DNA of 64,000 nt from Amblyomma americanum (lineage: Eukaryota > Arthropoda > Arachnida > Ixodida > Ixodidae): the NCBI RefSeq assembly GCF_052857255.1, contig NW_027526484.1, forward strand, positions 407,501 through 471,500. Reading direction: 5' to 3'. A program made the translations under genes and the position numbers. Shown here piece by piece: positions 21,488-33,839 of the stretch. The first letter of the stretch is position 1. Every line of letters begins with the position of its first letter. The notes under the pieces are model-generated. The model was not told the DNA's origin, searched no databases, and saw nothing but the letters and a program-made list of their open reading frames with translations.

Positions 21488-22649
21488 CTAGCTCAAGACA
21501 GGGTGATTGGCCTGGGTGTTCCTCATCGCCACACCTGACGCCTCTTCCCGGTTGATTGTGCACACCGGCTGAGGCCGCCTTTCATCAGCGCTCTGCAGCA
21601 CACCAAACAAGCTTGAATCACAGGGGTCACTGATCTGCTCACAAATTTGTGCAGCACACAAGCCGCACGGATCACATAACTGACATTGTGAATGTCACAT
21701 TCAAGGCCTTTCAGCACCATTCTAAAGCGTGCCTTGACACGTCCAAAAGCATTTTCGACAACACGTCTGGCACTCGGCAGCCGGTAGTTAAAGGTCTGTG
21801 AGCGAGACCCAGAGGCACCTGGAAGGAGAACAGCTTCATCAGGTGCGTCAGCAAGGTGAGAGCTTGATCACGAAGAAGAATTGTGGCAACGCTCACACCT
21901 CCAATGACTTGTTTCTTGTCGGAACAGCTCTCTAGCCAGAGTAGCTGACAGTCGAGACTTCTGAAACACTGCCACGTCAATGATCCTACCAGGGCTCCCT
22001 ACATTCGTGCATAGGAACCTGTATATGCGGTCGACGAGAGCACGTAGGATGACACTGTACCACCCCTTATAATTGTATTAGTCAGCAGCTTCTTGCTTTG
22101 GGGGGCACACCTCGATATGACAGCCATCCGCTGCACCGACACTTTGAGAGAAACCACGGAATACTGTGAATTTACACATGGGCTCGTGAAGCTCAGCTGG
22201 TGCTGGAAATGCACAAATCGTGCTTCCAACTGCTCCACAACCACGCTGCCAAGTTCGTGAAACATTAAAGTAACTGACGCAGTCTTCACACCAAACAAGT
22301 TGGCAGCAGTCAGCTCTTCTGCTGATGTTGCGAGGCGGTACAAGCCGATTGACACGCGTTTCTCCAGCGGAATCACTTTCCGCATGTTGGTATCTTGCCG
22401 GCTCATGCTTCCACAAACAGCTACCATGTACCGGAATGTGCCGCAGTTGATCCGAAAGTTTTCTCGGAGTCCACAGTCCGCAAGGTGCGTAAGCGTGGTC
22501 TCGTACCACGAGTCTAGGCGCGGGTACGCCGACAGATTTCGCTCACGGACGTACAGGTACGCCGCCGCCAACAAAAAAAGCTTCGGCCGCCCCTGGTGTC
22601 GCTTCCTCGTCTCTTCAAGCATGGCAATTTCAGCCCTCAGTGCCAGCAT
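21488..22649 (-). pseudogene. PIF/Harbinger DDE transposase, broken
   Basis: Right to left: an N-terminal helical part (VIPLEKRVSIGLYRLATSAE) typical of Harbinger nucleases, a frameshift near 22215, the first Asp block (VGAADGCHIEVCPP), an in-frame TAA at 22080-22078, the second Asp block (GSPGRIIDVAVFQKSRLS), further shifts, then the Glu block (SARRVVENAFGRVKARFRM) and the C-terminus ending at 21488. An acceptor-like cctgcag at about 22652 suggests an upstream exon that I could not find. Together with the Myb/SANT exons this gives the two-gene Harbinger layout. The copy cannot make active enzyme. Confidence 0.85.
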
Positions 22650-23149
22650 CTGCAGGGCAGAAGTTGTAGCGCTGCCTGATGCGTCCCCACGAACGCAGCC
22701 CAGAATTCAGCGTCGCCCTCGTTCGGGACAGGCCTGCTAAGGGCCAACATAGGCTTGACACACAATACTTCCGCAGGGCCTTAACTACACAAACAAATGA
22801 ACAGTGCGCAGCACTCACTGTGAAAGAAAAGCCACGAAAATGAACAATGATAGCAGTGAGCAAGCGAGCAGTGATGCGCCGCAGTGAGCAGTCACGGGAA
22901 AAATAGGCTAAAGTAGCCAAAGCGCAGTCGGCTACGAAGTCGACTGTGATCATTGTTTAGAGCATTTTTTATATTTTGGCTAACGACAGCCGCAAGCACA
23001 AAGAAAAGTTTTTGAGCAGGCCTTAGCACAAGAAAGATAGTTTTTACTCTTATGTGCTCCTTTCAACGTAGCCCTGTTTAATAATACGCCTCAGTAGGTG
23101 ACGTTTAAACTTCACTGAGGCGAGTATCACATGATCTGTTTCGTCGCCC

Positions 23150-23260
23150 TAACCGAGATGGCTAAACTGTGTGTAAGCGTGGCGAACTGCAGTTAACTCT
23201 AAAACCGGTTAACCGCCTTAACTGCAGTTAAGCTTAACCACGGTTAGGGCTGCCCTGTAA
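23150..23260 (-). repeat. Harbinger right terminal inverted repeat and subterminal region
   Basis: Its reverse complement starts tttacagggcagccctaa and carries repeated taacc/ggtta and ctgcagtt motifs shared with 4521-4543 plus 9318-9420. It lies about 500 bp upstream of the transposase start. Confidence 0.6.
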
Positions 23261-23319
23261 AGAGGGTATAACCGGCTAAAGGTTTCCTTGGTGACGTGTC
23301 AGAGTTCACTTTAAATGAA

Positions 23320-23720
23320 TGGATTATCACACGAAGTTGAATGGGACTGTACGTGTTTAACTCTAATATAATGGTCAAGTTTTGGAAAGATGACATGAGT
23401 TGACTGAAGGAAATCGTCGCGAAGAGGTGGATGCTTAAAAAGTATATGAAAAAGCGTTACACGAACAAGTTTACGACGATGTGAAAATTCCTCCAGTCCT
23501 GCAAGTTTTGTTAATCCTGAGACGCTTGTGGAAGGTGAGAAATCTCAAAAATATGAAACGAACAGCACGGCTCTGCAATATTTGATATTACTGATAACGT
23601 AGGCTTGCTCAAGGTACCAAACGGCCGCGGCGTATTCAATGTTACGGCGTATTAGAGTGGTATAGGCAAGTTTGGTTATGTGAATAAGGACTTACTTGAG
23701 TTTGCGTTTCAGAACAAACG
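23320..23720 (-). mobile_element. CR1/jockey-like LINE fragment (RT C-terminal part)
   Basis: On the minus strand, with stops and shifts, the sequence reads KLAYTTLIRRNIEYAAAVW, later LEEFSHRRKLVRVTLFHILF and DHYIRVKHVQSHSTSCDNPF. This is the familiar tail of CR1-like LINE polymerases ('LIRPxLEYAS.VW' and following). No catalytic part or 3' end is visible. Old fragment. Confidence 0.65.
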
Positions 23721-25040
23721 AGTCGTTAGCAGGCTACGGTGAGGTCGATAAGAAGATGCTATTTTCAGTTAAACTGATGTGTGATGTATAGCTCTTCTTT
23801 GTTGAAAAAAGCAACAAAACTGTTTAAAATTTCTCCACGTTTAGAGGGACTGTTACTGCTCATTAAATATGAGCTAAGAACTTCCTAGTGTCTTTTATAG
23901 CTATGTTTAGCTACAGATGGTGTGCAATTTGCCTGAAGAGCGTTTTTACCCTTGTCCTGCTTCGCCGCAAGTTCACGAGAAATATCGGTCTCTTTTACCA
24001 TATTCAGCTCGAGTTTGACAGTTAATGGAATGACAAACACCAAAGAAGTGGTAATTGATATATTTATTATGCTCGAATCTTCGTTAGTTTGCCATAATTC
24101 TGAGAACATCGCCCAACGCGAGGCGCGGCGTTTAAATGGTAGGTAACGTGTACTACGAGTTATTTTTCAAAGCTCTGGCTGTGTGTTGGACAGACGGACG
24201 AGCTGAAGATGGCTTACCTGCTATGGTTGTACACTTGTTGAGAAACGAAAAGAAAATGCCTCCATAGGAAGACACACAACGCACATGAATCTTCAACGAT
24301 TTCATTAGGGATCAAGCTGGAAAGGACGTGCTTATCGGTCGTTAGACGTTTAAAAGATCGGGGGTGAATGTTGAGCTTACTTTTATTGAAGGGAAAATTG
24401 CCAGAGCGGCGGGAATTCTCTGTCATCTGGTGTCCCACCAATTTGCTACACGGTGCAATGATTTGCTAAAATGGCTACACAGCTGGTAACCAAACAAGCC
24501 CGGAAAGCAAGCAATAATGATTGTGGAGATGACTACCTGGCCGGTGGCTATTGAAATCTCACATTGACGGGCATTTTTTGCAATGAAGTCCTTTTTTTCA
24601 CTTAAAACCAATTACCTCCAGGTTATCAGCTCTTGCAACATTTGAACCTTTTTCTCCGAAAACCACAGATGCTAGAAACACTGTTCTTCCCGCTACCAAA
24701 ACAACACACGGGAGGATTTACTCAAACAGAATTATAGAAATCAATGCAAGTAATTTTGTTTCACAGGATGCTTAATGACCATTTCGGCTTGTAAAATTAG
24801 GTGGGTCCAATAAACCGCTAGAAATAAGTAACTTCTATTAATACTTCTGGGCGTCCCTCATAGCCTGAGTCATTTTGGGACGTTAAACCCCCATAAATAA
24901 ATAAATTATTAATTCTGGGTGAGTAAAAAGGACACGAGAAGCTACTTACAATTTTACAGATATGAATGCTGTAATTAAAAACAAGTCCCGAGAAAAAGGG
25001 TCCCAGTCATAGGGTAAAATACATGAATGGTCTAACTGGT
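23720..25040. other. Unassigned, with a SINE tail
   Basis: No gene seen. Bases 24850-24905 (gcgtccctcatagcctgagt, then gacgttaaacccccataaat) match the tail of the Ruka-like SINE on the + strand, ending in a short (ataa)n run. Confidence 0.55.
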
Positions 25041-25051
25041 GCACCCCTTAA

Positions 25052-25298
25052 ATTAGTAAACTCAGTTAAGTTTATGGGGCATAACGTCCCAAACCGAGTC
25101 AGGCTATGAGAGACGCTGTAGTTAAGGGATCCAGAAATTTCGACCTGCTGGGGTTCTTTAACGCGCATGCACATCGCACAGTACACTAGTCTCTTAAATT
25201 TCGCCTCCATCAAAATGCGACCTCCGCGGCCGGGATGGAACCGGCGTTTTTCGGGTCAGCAGCCGCGCACCTTAAGCACCGATCCATCGAGCCGGCTC
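25052..25298 (-). repeat. Ruka-like SINE, full length
   Basis: Minus-strand copy with a tRNA-like head (about 25298-25225, degraded B box ccggttccatccc), body and tail. It is flanked by 11-bp duplications, gcaccccttaa, at 25041-25051 and 25299-25309. Such SINEs are transcribed from an internal pol III promoter and moved by LINE proteins. Confidence 0.88.
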
Positions 25299-25309
25299 GC
25301 ACCCCTTAA

Positions 25310-28300
25310 CTGTTTAACTGTGAAACTACAAATGAAACCATTAGTTGGTTGCAGAGGTGCTGCCAACTATGCCAGCCCGCGGCCTATGGTACTTTGGGGA
25401 CAACTATGGACCCTTACGAGTTGAAGGCCGGTTCCCGACCTGTTTCACTCACCCCTTGCTACAAGACAACTCGTCTCTGATCTATTAGAAGCTGGCTGAA
25501 CTCGGTTTCGTCCTTATCATTTCTTGCTTCCGCTACACTAGAAATATATAGTGTACGAATCATTTATTGCATGCGTTATTCCTAGCGTTTGGTGCACTGA
25601 AATTCAGTCCTTGAGCAGCAGTCCTGGAAGGTACCTGGAAGGTGCTAATCAGGAAACTCCGAATCAAAATTAGGGTATGCTCTACGGCCAGCTTCTGTAC
25701 GTGAACAGGTGGTAACCGCTGCCTTGTGCAGTTCACAATTTGTGGGTCGCTGCAAGCTCAAATTCACGCGTTTCCAACAGTCCTGAGGAGTTCACTTTTG
25801 TGGCGCAAATTTGCGCGAAAACTTACTAACCTGCCACTTTGGAACCAGTGACAGTGCCATGTTTTTATATATGAGCTCGATGGCGCAGCACAAGAAATCG
25901 GCCCAATAGTAGAAACATATTGGCAAAGGCTGGTCCAACAAAAGACCAGAGTGAAGCCACCCCTGTGCACTATTGGGCCGATCAACTGTGCTGCTTGGGT
26001 AGCCAATGCGCCAGTGCGTCAGTTTCCTTTCAATAAGTGAGGTGCGTGGTTTTCCGCCGCCCTTTTCGTCAGCTGTCATGGTTGGCCTGCGCGCATGAAT
26101 CCCCCAAAATAAATGCTGTGCTTTTGCAACCAAAACCATGAATTAATGGTGTGACTACAGTTCCTGCACGTGCGTCGAAAGAGGCCCGACTCCACTCAGC
26201 CAATCAATTTTCCTCTTGTTGAAACGGGCATTGAGCGAGCCCCTCATTCTCGTATTGCTTTCTGTAAGCGTCATGGGAAAGCCTCTGAAGGGGTCCGGTG
26301 AGCAGTGGACACTGAGGCATTTTGCTTTCAGAGCGTTAGCTCTTACTCATCAAGTTTCGACAGGGTCTGCTACCACCCTTGCTCACAGCGCTATCTGTGG
26401 CAGCAACTACTCATCACGTTTCGAGATTTCATGAGGTCTCCTAAAACCCTGAGTTCAAAGCATCATCTGTGGCTGCAACTGGAAAACAGCGCATCTCGCA
26501 TTGAGACTTGTAGCGTCATCTACAAAAGCATTGTAGAAACAATCACCTGCCGCGTGTCAATGATGACTTAACGGTCTAATATGGTCGATAGGGGTGGAAC
26601 CCTGTGAATGCGTCGTCTAGGGACGAAATGGCGCCATAGTTTCGGGTTTCTCTGACCTAAGATAGCAGCCAAATTAACTGGTTGTGCCCTCTCGTTCCTT
26701 CGATCCTCTCATCAAAAATATCCTAAAACGGGTAGCAAAACTGTCCCGTTACGGGACCGCTATACATGTATGCATACGTTCCGCTAAATACACTCCAACA
26801 ACAACGGGCACCCATCCGCGGACAGCTCTATAGCGAATTTGCTAGGCAAATAAAACCCTATGGGTTGTGGTATAGAAATAAAATCACTATTACATAATAA
26901 GTAAACACAGTATGCATGCAATTACTAATTGAAGCGTTACCATATCCCACCGCAAGCCGAATTCTAGGCCTACCTTGATCCCCCAAACGAAGCAAATTCT
27001 GTTCGAGACGTCTCTTGAGGGGGTGCAACTCGACAGTGGGTAGACGTGCATCGCAATTTCTGTGATAGACGGCGCTAGGCGTTCCTTTCGCGTTAAAATG
27101 AAGGGTTGCCTTGATAGCCATGAAACTATAATTTTACTCATTGAAATAAATGGCCATATTATGACAGCAACACAGTAAGTGGAGAGGGCTGGAATTGTCC
27201 GCTAAAGTGAACTGCTGCTCTAGCTGATGCTTCAACAACATTGTGCAAAATGCACCCATAGGTGAAGGTCGAGACGAGAAGGCGCATTCTAGCTACTCCA
27301 CTTTTACCGACTTCCATACACGCTTCGTGGGCGTCAACCAGCCTTGCGCATGGAAGAATAGAAGAACATTACTATCACGCGGGCTATGCAGAACAGCCAT
27401 TGGCCTTTACATTATTATTTGAGCAGAAGGCACTACTCGGACTTGCAAAAAGAAGTGCGATGCGGATGTATGACTACGTGCCACATTAAATTCTACGTTA
27501 AACATGGCTCAAATTGGCTTTATCATGGCTACATATGGCCAGTCACCAGCTGCTTTATTGTGGCTGTTGATTCACAATCAAGGATGCGACGCTTTCGACT
27601 CAGTGCGCTGGTACCTTAACGGAGAATGCTTCAAACGCGGTAAGTTGAGATTTGACAGCGCGAAAAATTTAGCAACGCGATACTTCGTTAGTGCGATCCA
27701 CAAGGGATCCACAACTGAGGAAACATGAAACCCATCTATTTCGGCCTCGACAAGCTTCGAACGAATGACGTGACCGTCACGAAATGGTTTGCAGTGACGC
27801 TTGAAGGCGTCGGAAGCTTTTAGACTTTCTGTATATATAGTTTTAGACGCCAGTATCTATGCGGAGCGATGGTGCATATAGATGCAAAGAACTAATGAGA
27901 TGCGGGGATCGCTTTATCTATGCCTTCTGTTCCATCGCGCAATAAAGTGGTTAGTCTCTGTTGGTGTGCGGATTTGCCTCTTCCCTGTGCGTGTCTCGTT
28001 TGCGCAGTTCTTTGCATCTATAACGAAGCAACTGGTTCGACAAGTTCTACTCGATGCATATCAGCCCCCGGTGGAAACGCTCCAACCTGGTGGAGCCTAA
28101 GGCTACTTAGTTAACAAGGCGAAATGGAGAGTGGTGTTGTAACAGGAAACGTCGGTATAGAGTCACGCAGGTATAGTAGATATCGCGACCATCAGCCCAC
28201 GCCATACAACAAGGTCACCGAGAATAGTGAGGAAGAGAGCGACTGCCTTAGTTCGAGTTTCCATGTCTCTTGTCCGGCAGTTATCATTTATTTCTCTATT

Positions 28301-28380
28301 GCCCAATTAGCCAATGTGTCTTGTGGACGAAGACGCCTCTCCTGCCAAGAGCGCCGAGTATAGACGTCACGGTGAAGGGT
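25310..28380. other. Unassigned upstream flank of the nrf-6-like gene
   Basis: No domain-bearing ORF was found. The hairpin at 25884-25997 and a loose repetition around 26340-26480 ('ctcatcaagtttcgac' / 'ctcatcacgtttcgag') are the only structure seen. The gene promoter presumably lies in the last few hundred bases, but I see no clear core element. Confidence 0.45.
25884..25997. repeat. Interrupted palindrome
   Basis: Arms of about 25 nt: agcacaagaaatcggcccaa... near 25888 and ...ttgggccgatcaactgtgct near 25993, with a 15-bp perfect core (atcggcccaatagt) and about 65 nt between. It may be a solitary Penelope-type end or a small MITE. Confidence 0.6.
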
Positions 28381-28674
28381 TTTATATGCAGGTGAGCGGC
28401 TGATTCACGGCTTTGCGCCACTGAAATCTGGCCTCTCAACAACTGCTGCTAGAGTGCGCACGCTATTTCGACCAGCTATTGTGTCTCTTACACCTGGACT
28501 TCAAAACGCATTCGGCGTCCGGACAAAACGAAGAACGTGGTGGATTCTAAAGCAATCCCCATTAAAGCATACTTGGGCGCCTGATCATATACTTGCATTG
28601 TTTTCTAGCCGTAGAAAAAGTGAAGTAATCTGTGTTTTCTTAACTCCGGGACTTTCTGAGGGTGAGGCTCCGCA

Positions 28675-28960
28675 ATGCGTTCGAGAAAACGCGTGATTTC
28701 TCTGCTCACCAGATTGTTCTTTGCGCTTGCGGTTGTCATCTGCTTGCGTGCCACGCCATGCGTCGCTCATATCGAGGCGAACAATCAGACCGACGAGAAA
28801 ATCGTAGAGAAGTTGAAAGAGTGGATCGGCGACGCTATCGACCGGGCGCCGCCTTCGTTCATGCGGAAGCTGTTGGAAGCAGACGTGTCGTCCAAATGCA
28901 GCCTCGGCCTCCTCAAGCTTGTGCGTGGAGTCCGCAACCTGGAACCCTGGGCGCTGCGAC
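28675..28960 (+). CDS. nrf-6-like transmembrane acyltransferase, exon 1
   Basis: From ATG 28675 the exon encodes 95 codons plus one base. Residues 1-31 form a signal peptide (basic MRSRKR, then LLTRLFFALAVVICL, then a small-residue exit). The rest starts the NRF domain found in C. elegans nrf-6 and insect relatives: KIVEKLKEWIGDAID, then SSKCSLGLLKLVRGVRNLEPWALR with a conserved Cys (75). The donor c|gtgagt (28961) splits a Leu codon completed by exon 2. The family proteins are multi-pass acyltransferases implicated in lipid transport or gut and epidermal functions; the substrate is not known from sequence. Only the N-terminus is in this window. Confidence 0.88.
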
Positions 28961-29645
28961 GTGAGTGTCTTTGCCCATGTTTTTCTTTTCTTTTGAAAGT
29001 GCGCAGACGAGGAGCACCAGTGCTTATTGGCTTTTGACATCTGCATAGAGCGAAAGATACATAATATGTGTCTAAACATATTTTGTCTCTGTTGTCGCTA
29101 ATTAGCGACAAAAAAAAGAGTACAGCGGAGAGCCGTAAATGTCACAAGAATTAGATTCCGTTCTGCTAGCGCTCAGGTTCTTTTTTCGCCGCCAGTCTAA
29201 ATCCACTGAAACACGCACTCGAAGGCTCTGTTATATTGCAAGGAACTCTCAATATCAATGGTTTGTACAAAATGGTCGAAGTCGTCGTTTAGAGATATTT
29301 CAAGGCATATATTCTCACGTTTGTGGTACCCCACCAATGCGCGTAGCGTGTATCAATCTCCTTTTCAATTGGTTTCCATAAACGCACACCTCAGTATATT
29401 ATGTTTCTTGCGCAGGCTTCATTTGACCTGCTCGTCGTGCTGTTAAGTTCCTCATAAAAATTAAAGAATTTAGTTTCAGCAAGCAAATCTTCCGTACAAA
29501 CTCAACATGGCATAGAGCGCCGTTTATGGTGCCAAGCAGTGATGCTTGTAAGACATTCTATTCCCCCTTCAGAATTCAGAGGTTGACAGGCGGCCGTGCG
29601 TTCCATGCCCACGCGCAAAACGGTAGCACGTAAAAGATAATTATA
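28961..29645. other. Start of nrf-6-like intron 1
   Basis: Intron sequence before the first nested element. No further feature recognised. Confidence 0.6.
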
Positions 29646-29809
29646 TCGTTAAGGGAAAGAATATAATTACATTTCTTTACAGCAGCGAAGGGGACAGCTG
29701 CGAGCGGCACCGAGATTGTTGTTGTTGTTGTTAGAACTTCGTTGTCGTCTTCATCTCCGTCCACTTGTTCACTCGCTGAATGTCGTCGCGTCGTCGTCGA
29801 CCCGCTTCA
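29646..29809 (-). repeat. gypsy-2 3' LTR
   Basis: The minus strand begins tgaagcgggtcgacgac and aligns with the other LTR. It has an extra cgacgacg run and a (tgt)n/(aca)n expansion (29718-29735), which explain its greater length. Confidence 0.8.
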
Positions 29810-30033
29810 GGACGCAAAGCTGATTGAAGGCCGTCTCGGCGTTAGGGTGGCGACGTATGAGGGTCGTGATAAGGTTTAAGGTGGCATACATGTTCGACGT
29901 CGGTGGTGGGGCCGGGTTACAATGGCGAGGATGCAAGGGGAGCAATTTCATAGTTCGCGTCAGTGACACGGCGCACCACATGGTAAGGGCCGCTGTAGTA
30001 AGAACGGAGCTTCTTGGAGAGATCGACGCTGTG

Positions 30034-30908
30034 TTACGGCGATCCGGGGTTATATTCGACTGCCCAGTGACGGCGGTCGTAGGCGGACTTCTGGGAAACT
30101 TGAGAGGTATGGAGCCGACTGCAGGTTATTTGGCGCGCCAGCGTGGACTGGGCGATGGCGTCCCGAGCGTTACCAGTGGTGGGGACTGAGGAAAGAGGCA
30201 TGAGTGTATGAAAAGGCAACGTGGGGTGCCTATAAAACAAAAGGTAGAAAGGGGAACAGCCTGTTGGCTCATGCCGTGAAGAGATATACGCAAACGTCAC
30301 ATAAGGCAAGGCTGCGTCCCAATCTCGGTGGTCTGGCGAGACGTACATTGCTAACATATCGGTGAGCGTGCGGTTGAACCGTTCCGTAAGCCCGCTGGTT
30401 TGTGGATGGTTAGCTCTCGCGGGCTGGTGCTGCGTGGCACACGAGCTGGTGCTGCGTGGCACACGAACGAAGAATGTCATTAACAACTGGGGGCAGAAAA
30501 TAACGACCGCTGTCGGTGAGCAGTTGACAAGGGGCGCCATGGTGAAGAATGGCATCTTGAAAAAGAAAATCAGCGAACTCAATAGCGTAGCAGGTAGGCA
30601 AAGCACTCCTGAGGGCGTACCTGATTTGTATAATCCGTTGCGACAGCGATCCAATCGTTGCCGTAGAGGGACGTGGGAAAAGGGTCAAGAATGTCGAGGC
30701 CAACACGTTAGAAATTTTCCGGAGGTATGTCAGTGGGTTGTAGAAGACCGGCAGGCAAAGTGGAGGGCCTTTTCCGACGTTGACACAGGTCGCAAGCGGC
30801 AGCGTAACGTTTGACAGAACGATACAGACCAGGCCAAAAGAAGCGCTGCCGCACTCGAGAGTACGTGTTGGATACGTCTAGGTGGCCGGCTGTCTGCAGG
30901 TCGTGCAA
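30034..30908 (-). pseudogene. gypsy-2 integrase
   Basis: Right to left: the zinc-binding HHCC segment (TAGHLDVSNTYSRVRQRFFW ... CDLCQRRKR) at 30908-30820, then the core with the TDSGRYF block and HPQTSGLTERFNRTLTDML (about 30400), then the AYDRRH tail. Several frameshifts break it. A 22-bp tandem duplication (30423-30466) just before the HPQTSG block adds to the damage. Confidence 0.85.
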
Positions 30909-31161
30909 TTATTCAAGGACAGAAGAGCGCAGATGTTATGGTATGAAGATCAGCAGCGGAGGACCATCGGAGCGTCGGTTGCTGTGGTACAAAATGCCAT
31001 TCTGGAGCACATAAAATTTCAGAGGAGATCGGTTTTCAGGGCAGGGGCATCAAATAGAGGTCGTAAAGATTAGTCGTGGCGCTGTTCGTTGGCGACGTCT
31101 GTGAGATCACAGATTGCGAAGAGGGAGGACAGGGTCTCAGCGTTTTCTAGGTCATGTGGCC

Positions 31162-31775
31162 TCACAGGGTATCGGCATAAACAGCGTCCTGGCGGTCACG
31201 ACCTGACTTGTATACGACGGAGTGTGAATATTCTTGGAGGCGCAAAGCCCAGCGACCAAGGCGACCGGTGGGATCTTTTAGCGAAGACAGCCAACAGAGA
31301 GCGTGGTGATCAGCGAAAACAGCGAATGAGCGTCCGAACAGGTAAAATAACAATTGTTTTTTGGGGGGAAAGGAAAGGGGACAGTATCTGTCTCATATAT
31401 CGTTGGACACCTTAACCGCGCTGTAAGTTAAGGGATAAAGGAGGGAGTGAAAGAAGAAAGGAAGATAGAGGTGCCGTAGGGGAGGGCTCCGGAATAATTT
31501 CGACCACCTGAGGATCTTTAACGTGCACTGACATCGCAACACAAGTAGGGTCGAAATTTAGCTACAGCCCAGACAAGGGCGAGACACTTGCGCTCATTAA
31601 TAGAGTAATTTTGCTCTGCGGCAGAAAGCAGGCGGCTGGCATAAGCGATTACGTGATCTTGACCCTTTTGACGTTGGGCTAGCACGGCACCAATCCCATA
31701 TCCGGAGGCGTCGGTGCGAACCTTTGTAGGAGACGACGAGTCAAAATGGGCTAAGATTGGCGGAGAGGTCTGCAA
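31162..31775 (-). pseudogene. gypsy-2 RNase H, split by a SINE-like insert
   Basis: The right part reads [19 protein letters not shown] ... [20 protein letters not shown]; the left part resumes [20 protein letters not shown] ... [13 protein letters not shown]. Joined, they are a normal gypsy RNase H with the TDAS catalytic Asp and the ERE/CLALVWA block. The insert at 31345-31547 breaks it. Confidence 0.85.
31345..31547 (-). repeat. SINE-like insertion in gypsy-2
   Basis: About 203 bp, absent from the RNase H reading. It contains the purine-rich 'gagggagtgaaagaagaaag' stretch and the 'ctttaacgtgcactgacatc' block shared with Ruka-like copies. Flanking 'aggta'/'aagta' may be a worn duplication. 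Confidence 0.75.
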
Positions 31776-31978
31776 ATGAACGAGGGAGGAAAATTAGTTT
31801 TTTTAGCTGTGTCCCAGATAAAGGCGTTGTTGTTCTTAAGAAGGTCGGTGAGGGGGCGAGCGATGCCGGAGAAATCATTGATAAAACGGCGAAAATACGA
31901 GCACAAGCCGACAAAGCTGCGCACATCTTTCGACGACCGAGGAAACGGAAAGTCTTTCGCGGCTTGAATTTTGACTGG

Positions 31979-33072
31979 TTATGGGCGGACACCAGAAGCG
32001 TCAACAAGGTGTCCGAGAAAAGTGAGTTGGAGGCGACCGAATATGCATTTAGACGAGTTCAGCTGGAGTCCGGCGTTACGTAACACTGTCAGAATAATGG
32101 AGAGGCATTCGAGGTGCGTGGCAAAAGTAAACGAGAAAACCACAACATCGTCTAGGTAACACAGCAGGTAGGCCACTTAAAGCCGCGAAGAAGGGAGTCC
32201 ATCATTCGTTCATTGGTAGCCGGCGCGTTACAGGGTCCGAACGGCATTCTTAAAATTGGTATAAGCGATCAGGCGTCATGAAGGCAGTCTTTACGCGGTC
32301 ATTTTCATCATTATTAAAACAGGACAGCGCGCACTTTGACAGGGACACGAGGAAGACACGACACAGACCTTTTCATCAACGGCAATTTGCCAGTACCTCG
32401 ATCGAAGATCAATTGAAGAGAAATTTTTGGCGCCGTGGAGGCAATCTAATGCATCATCGATCATCGGGAGAGGATATACGTCCTTTTTTTGACGCAGTTG
32501 TGGTGCCGGTAATGAATGCAGAAGCGCCAGCTGCCATCCGCTTTTTTTACCAGGACAACAGGTGACGCTCAAGGGCTTGATGAGGGCTCGATGATGTCTT
32601 TTGCGAGCATCTTTTCCACCTTATGATTTATGACGGTGCGTTCAGCGCTCGACACGCGGTGCGGACGTCTGTGGAGAGGAGCGACATCACCGGTGTTTAT
32701 GCGATCCGTCACCACAGAGGTGCGAGCCAAAACACGGGCATCAAAGTCGAAGATGTCGCGAAAAGATGATAAAAGGCACCGAAGATCGTGAGCTTGCATC
32801 GGCGGTAGGTCCGAAGAGATCATGTAGGCGTAGTCGTCTGTTGGTTTCTCTGTCGATGTGGCCGCAGGCAACAGGCATTGATGAGTGGAAGGTAAGCAGC
32901 TGTCCGCCAGATATGTCTTATTCGGTAGCAGGGCACAGCGTGGCGTGTGAGATGCCTTGCGGGAGTGGTTTGCTAGACGAGCTAAAGTTCCGGACCAGAA
33001 GGTGCGCTTGGTTTGCCGAGATTGCAAAGGCAGTGTGCGCAAGCGCAATACTTCGCGTGAGGGAGACGCCAA
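31979..33072 (-). pseudogene. gypsy-2 reverse transcriptase
   Basis: Pieces in three frames, right to left: RRPHRVSSAERTVINHKVEK...DIIEPSSSP (RT start), KKDVYPLPMIDDALDCLHGA and FSSIDLRSRYWQIAVDE (motif A region with catalytic Asp), and YLDDVVVFS (motif C) followed by LQLNSSKCIFGRLQLTFLGH. Order and content are standard for Ty3/gypsy. At least three shifts make it inactive. Confidence 0.88.
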
Positions 33073-33249
33073 GGTCCGGAGTGACTACGTAGTGACCATG
33101 TGGGACAGAAGGAACAGACGAGAAAGAAATATAAGCTGCGGCTCTAGGCGGTAGACGGACAAAGTAGACAGCACAAAGACGAGGTACAACTGGGGACGGC
33201 CACTCAGCAGAAAGGGGAAGGTCAAGCTGGGCAACACTGGTGGCGCAGT

Positions 33250-33520
33250 TGATGAGGGCTGAATGCTCAGAGAGGAAGTTGAGGCCAAGATTGACATCAA
33301 GAGGGCATTGGTCCAGAACAGAGAATAGAACGGATGTATGGCGGTCGCATATGGTCACACGGGCTGTGCATAGTCCAACTACAGGAGGCGTTCTGCCGTC
33401 GGCAACGCGGAGAATGGCTGTGGGTGCAGGGGTAGTAATTTTCTGAGGCGGCGTCGTAGGGTTGAACTCATGACGGACACGTGCGCTCCCGTATCAATCA
33501 GGGATTTCACAGGGACTCCA
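33250..33520 (-). pseudogene. gypsy-2 aspartic protease
   Basis: SLIDTGAHVSVMSSTLRRRL gives the DTGA active-site motif. After a frameshift the sequence continues TICDRHTSVLFSVLDQCPLD, then LGLNFLSEHSALINC, the retropepsin C-terminal block. Confidence 0.75.
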
Positions 33521-33839
33521 TCTACATGAATAGGCAGCAAAGTTTGGTGTGCGCGGAGGGCTAAGCGAGGATTTTGGGTCTGGAGCTGTACTGCAGCTTA
33601 ACCTCCTGTCACTGCAGCGTCTAGTTTTCCGCTGGCGAGCGTCCGTAGGGGCCAGGAGAGGAGCGATTGTGTAGGGGCGAACGAGACTGCCGACGAAGGG
33701 GGGAGGGGGAGCGGCTGGAGCGGGGAATCTGGCCGCCGATGGTAGCACTGTGCTGGGCTGGAGGGGCGTGAAGTGGCTGGGCTGTTGGTCGTTCTGGTGA
33801 GAGCTTAGAGGACTGTATGTGTTACGACGGGACCAATAA

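Larger units (their letters stand above)
4521..23260. mobile_element. Composite PIF/Harbinger transposon swollen by nested insertions
   Basis: The left end (4521 onward, tttacacgggcgacctta) resembles the reverse complement of the right end (23260 backward, tttacagggcagccctaa). Both continue into related subterminal sequence rich in 'taacc..ggttaa' and 'actgcagtt' motifs. Between them lie the two genes expected of a Harbinger element: a Myb/SANT-like gene (+, exons at 9443, 10533 and 17839) and a DDE transposase (-, 22649-21488). Removing the P-like element, gypsy-1 and PLE-2 leaves about 7.2 kb. The 3-bp TWA target duplication is not clean (TTA left, TAA right), so two related copies instead of one cannot be fully excluded. 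Confidence 0.65.
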
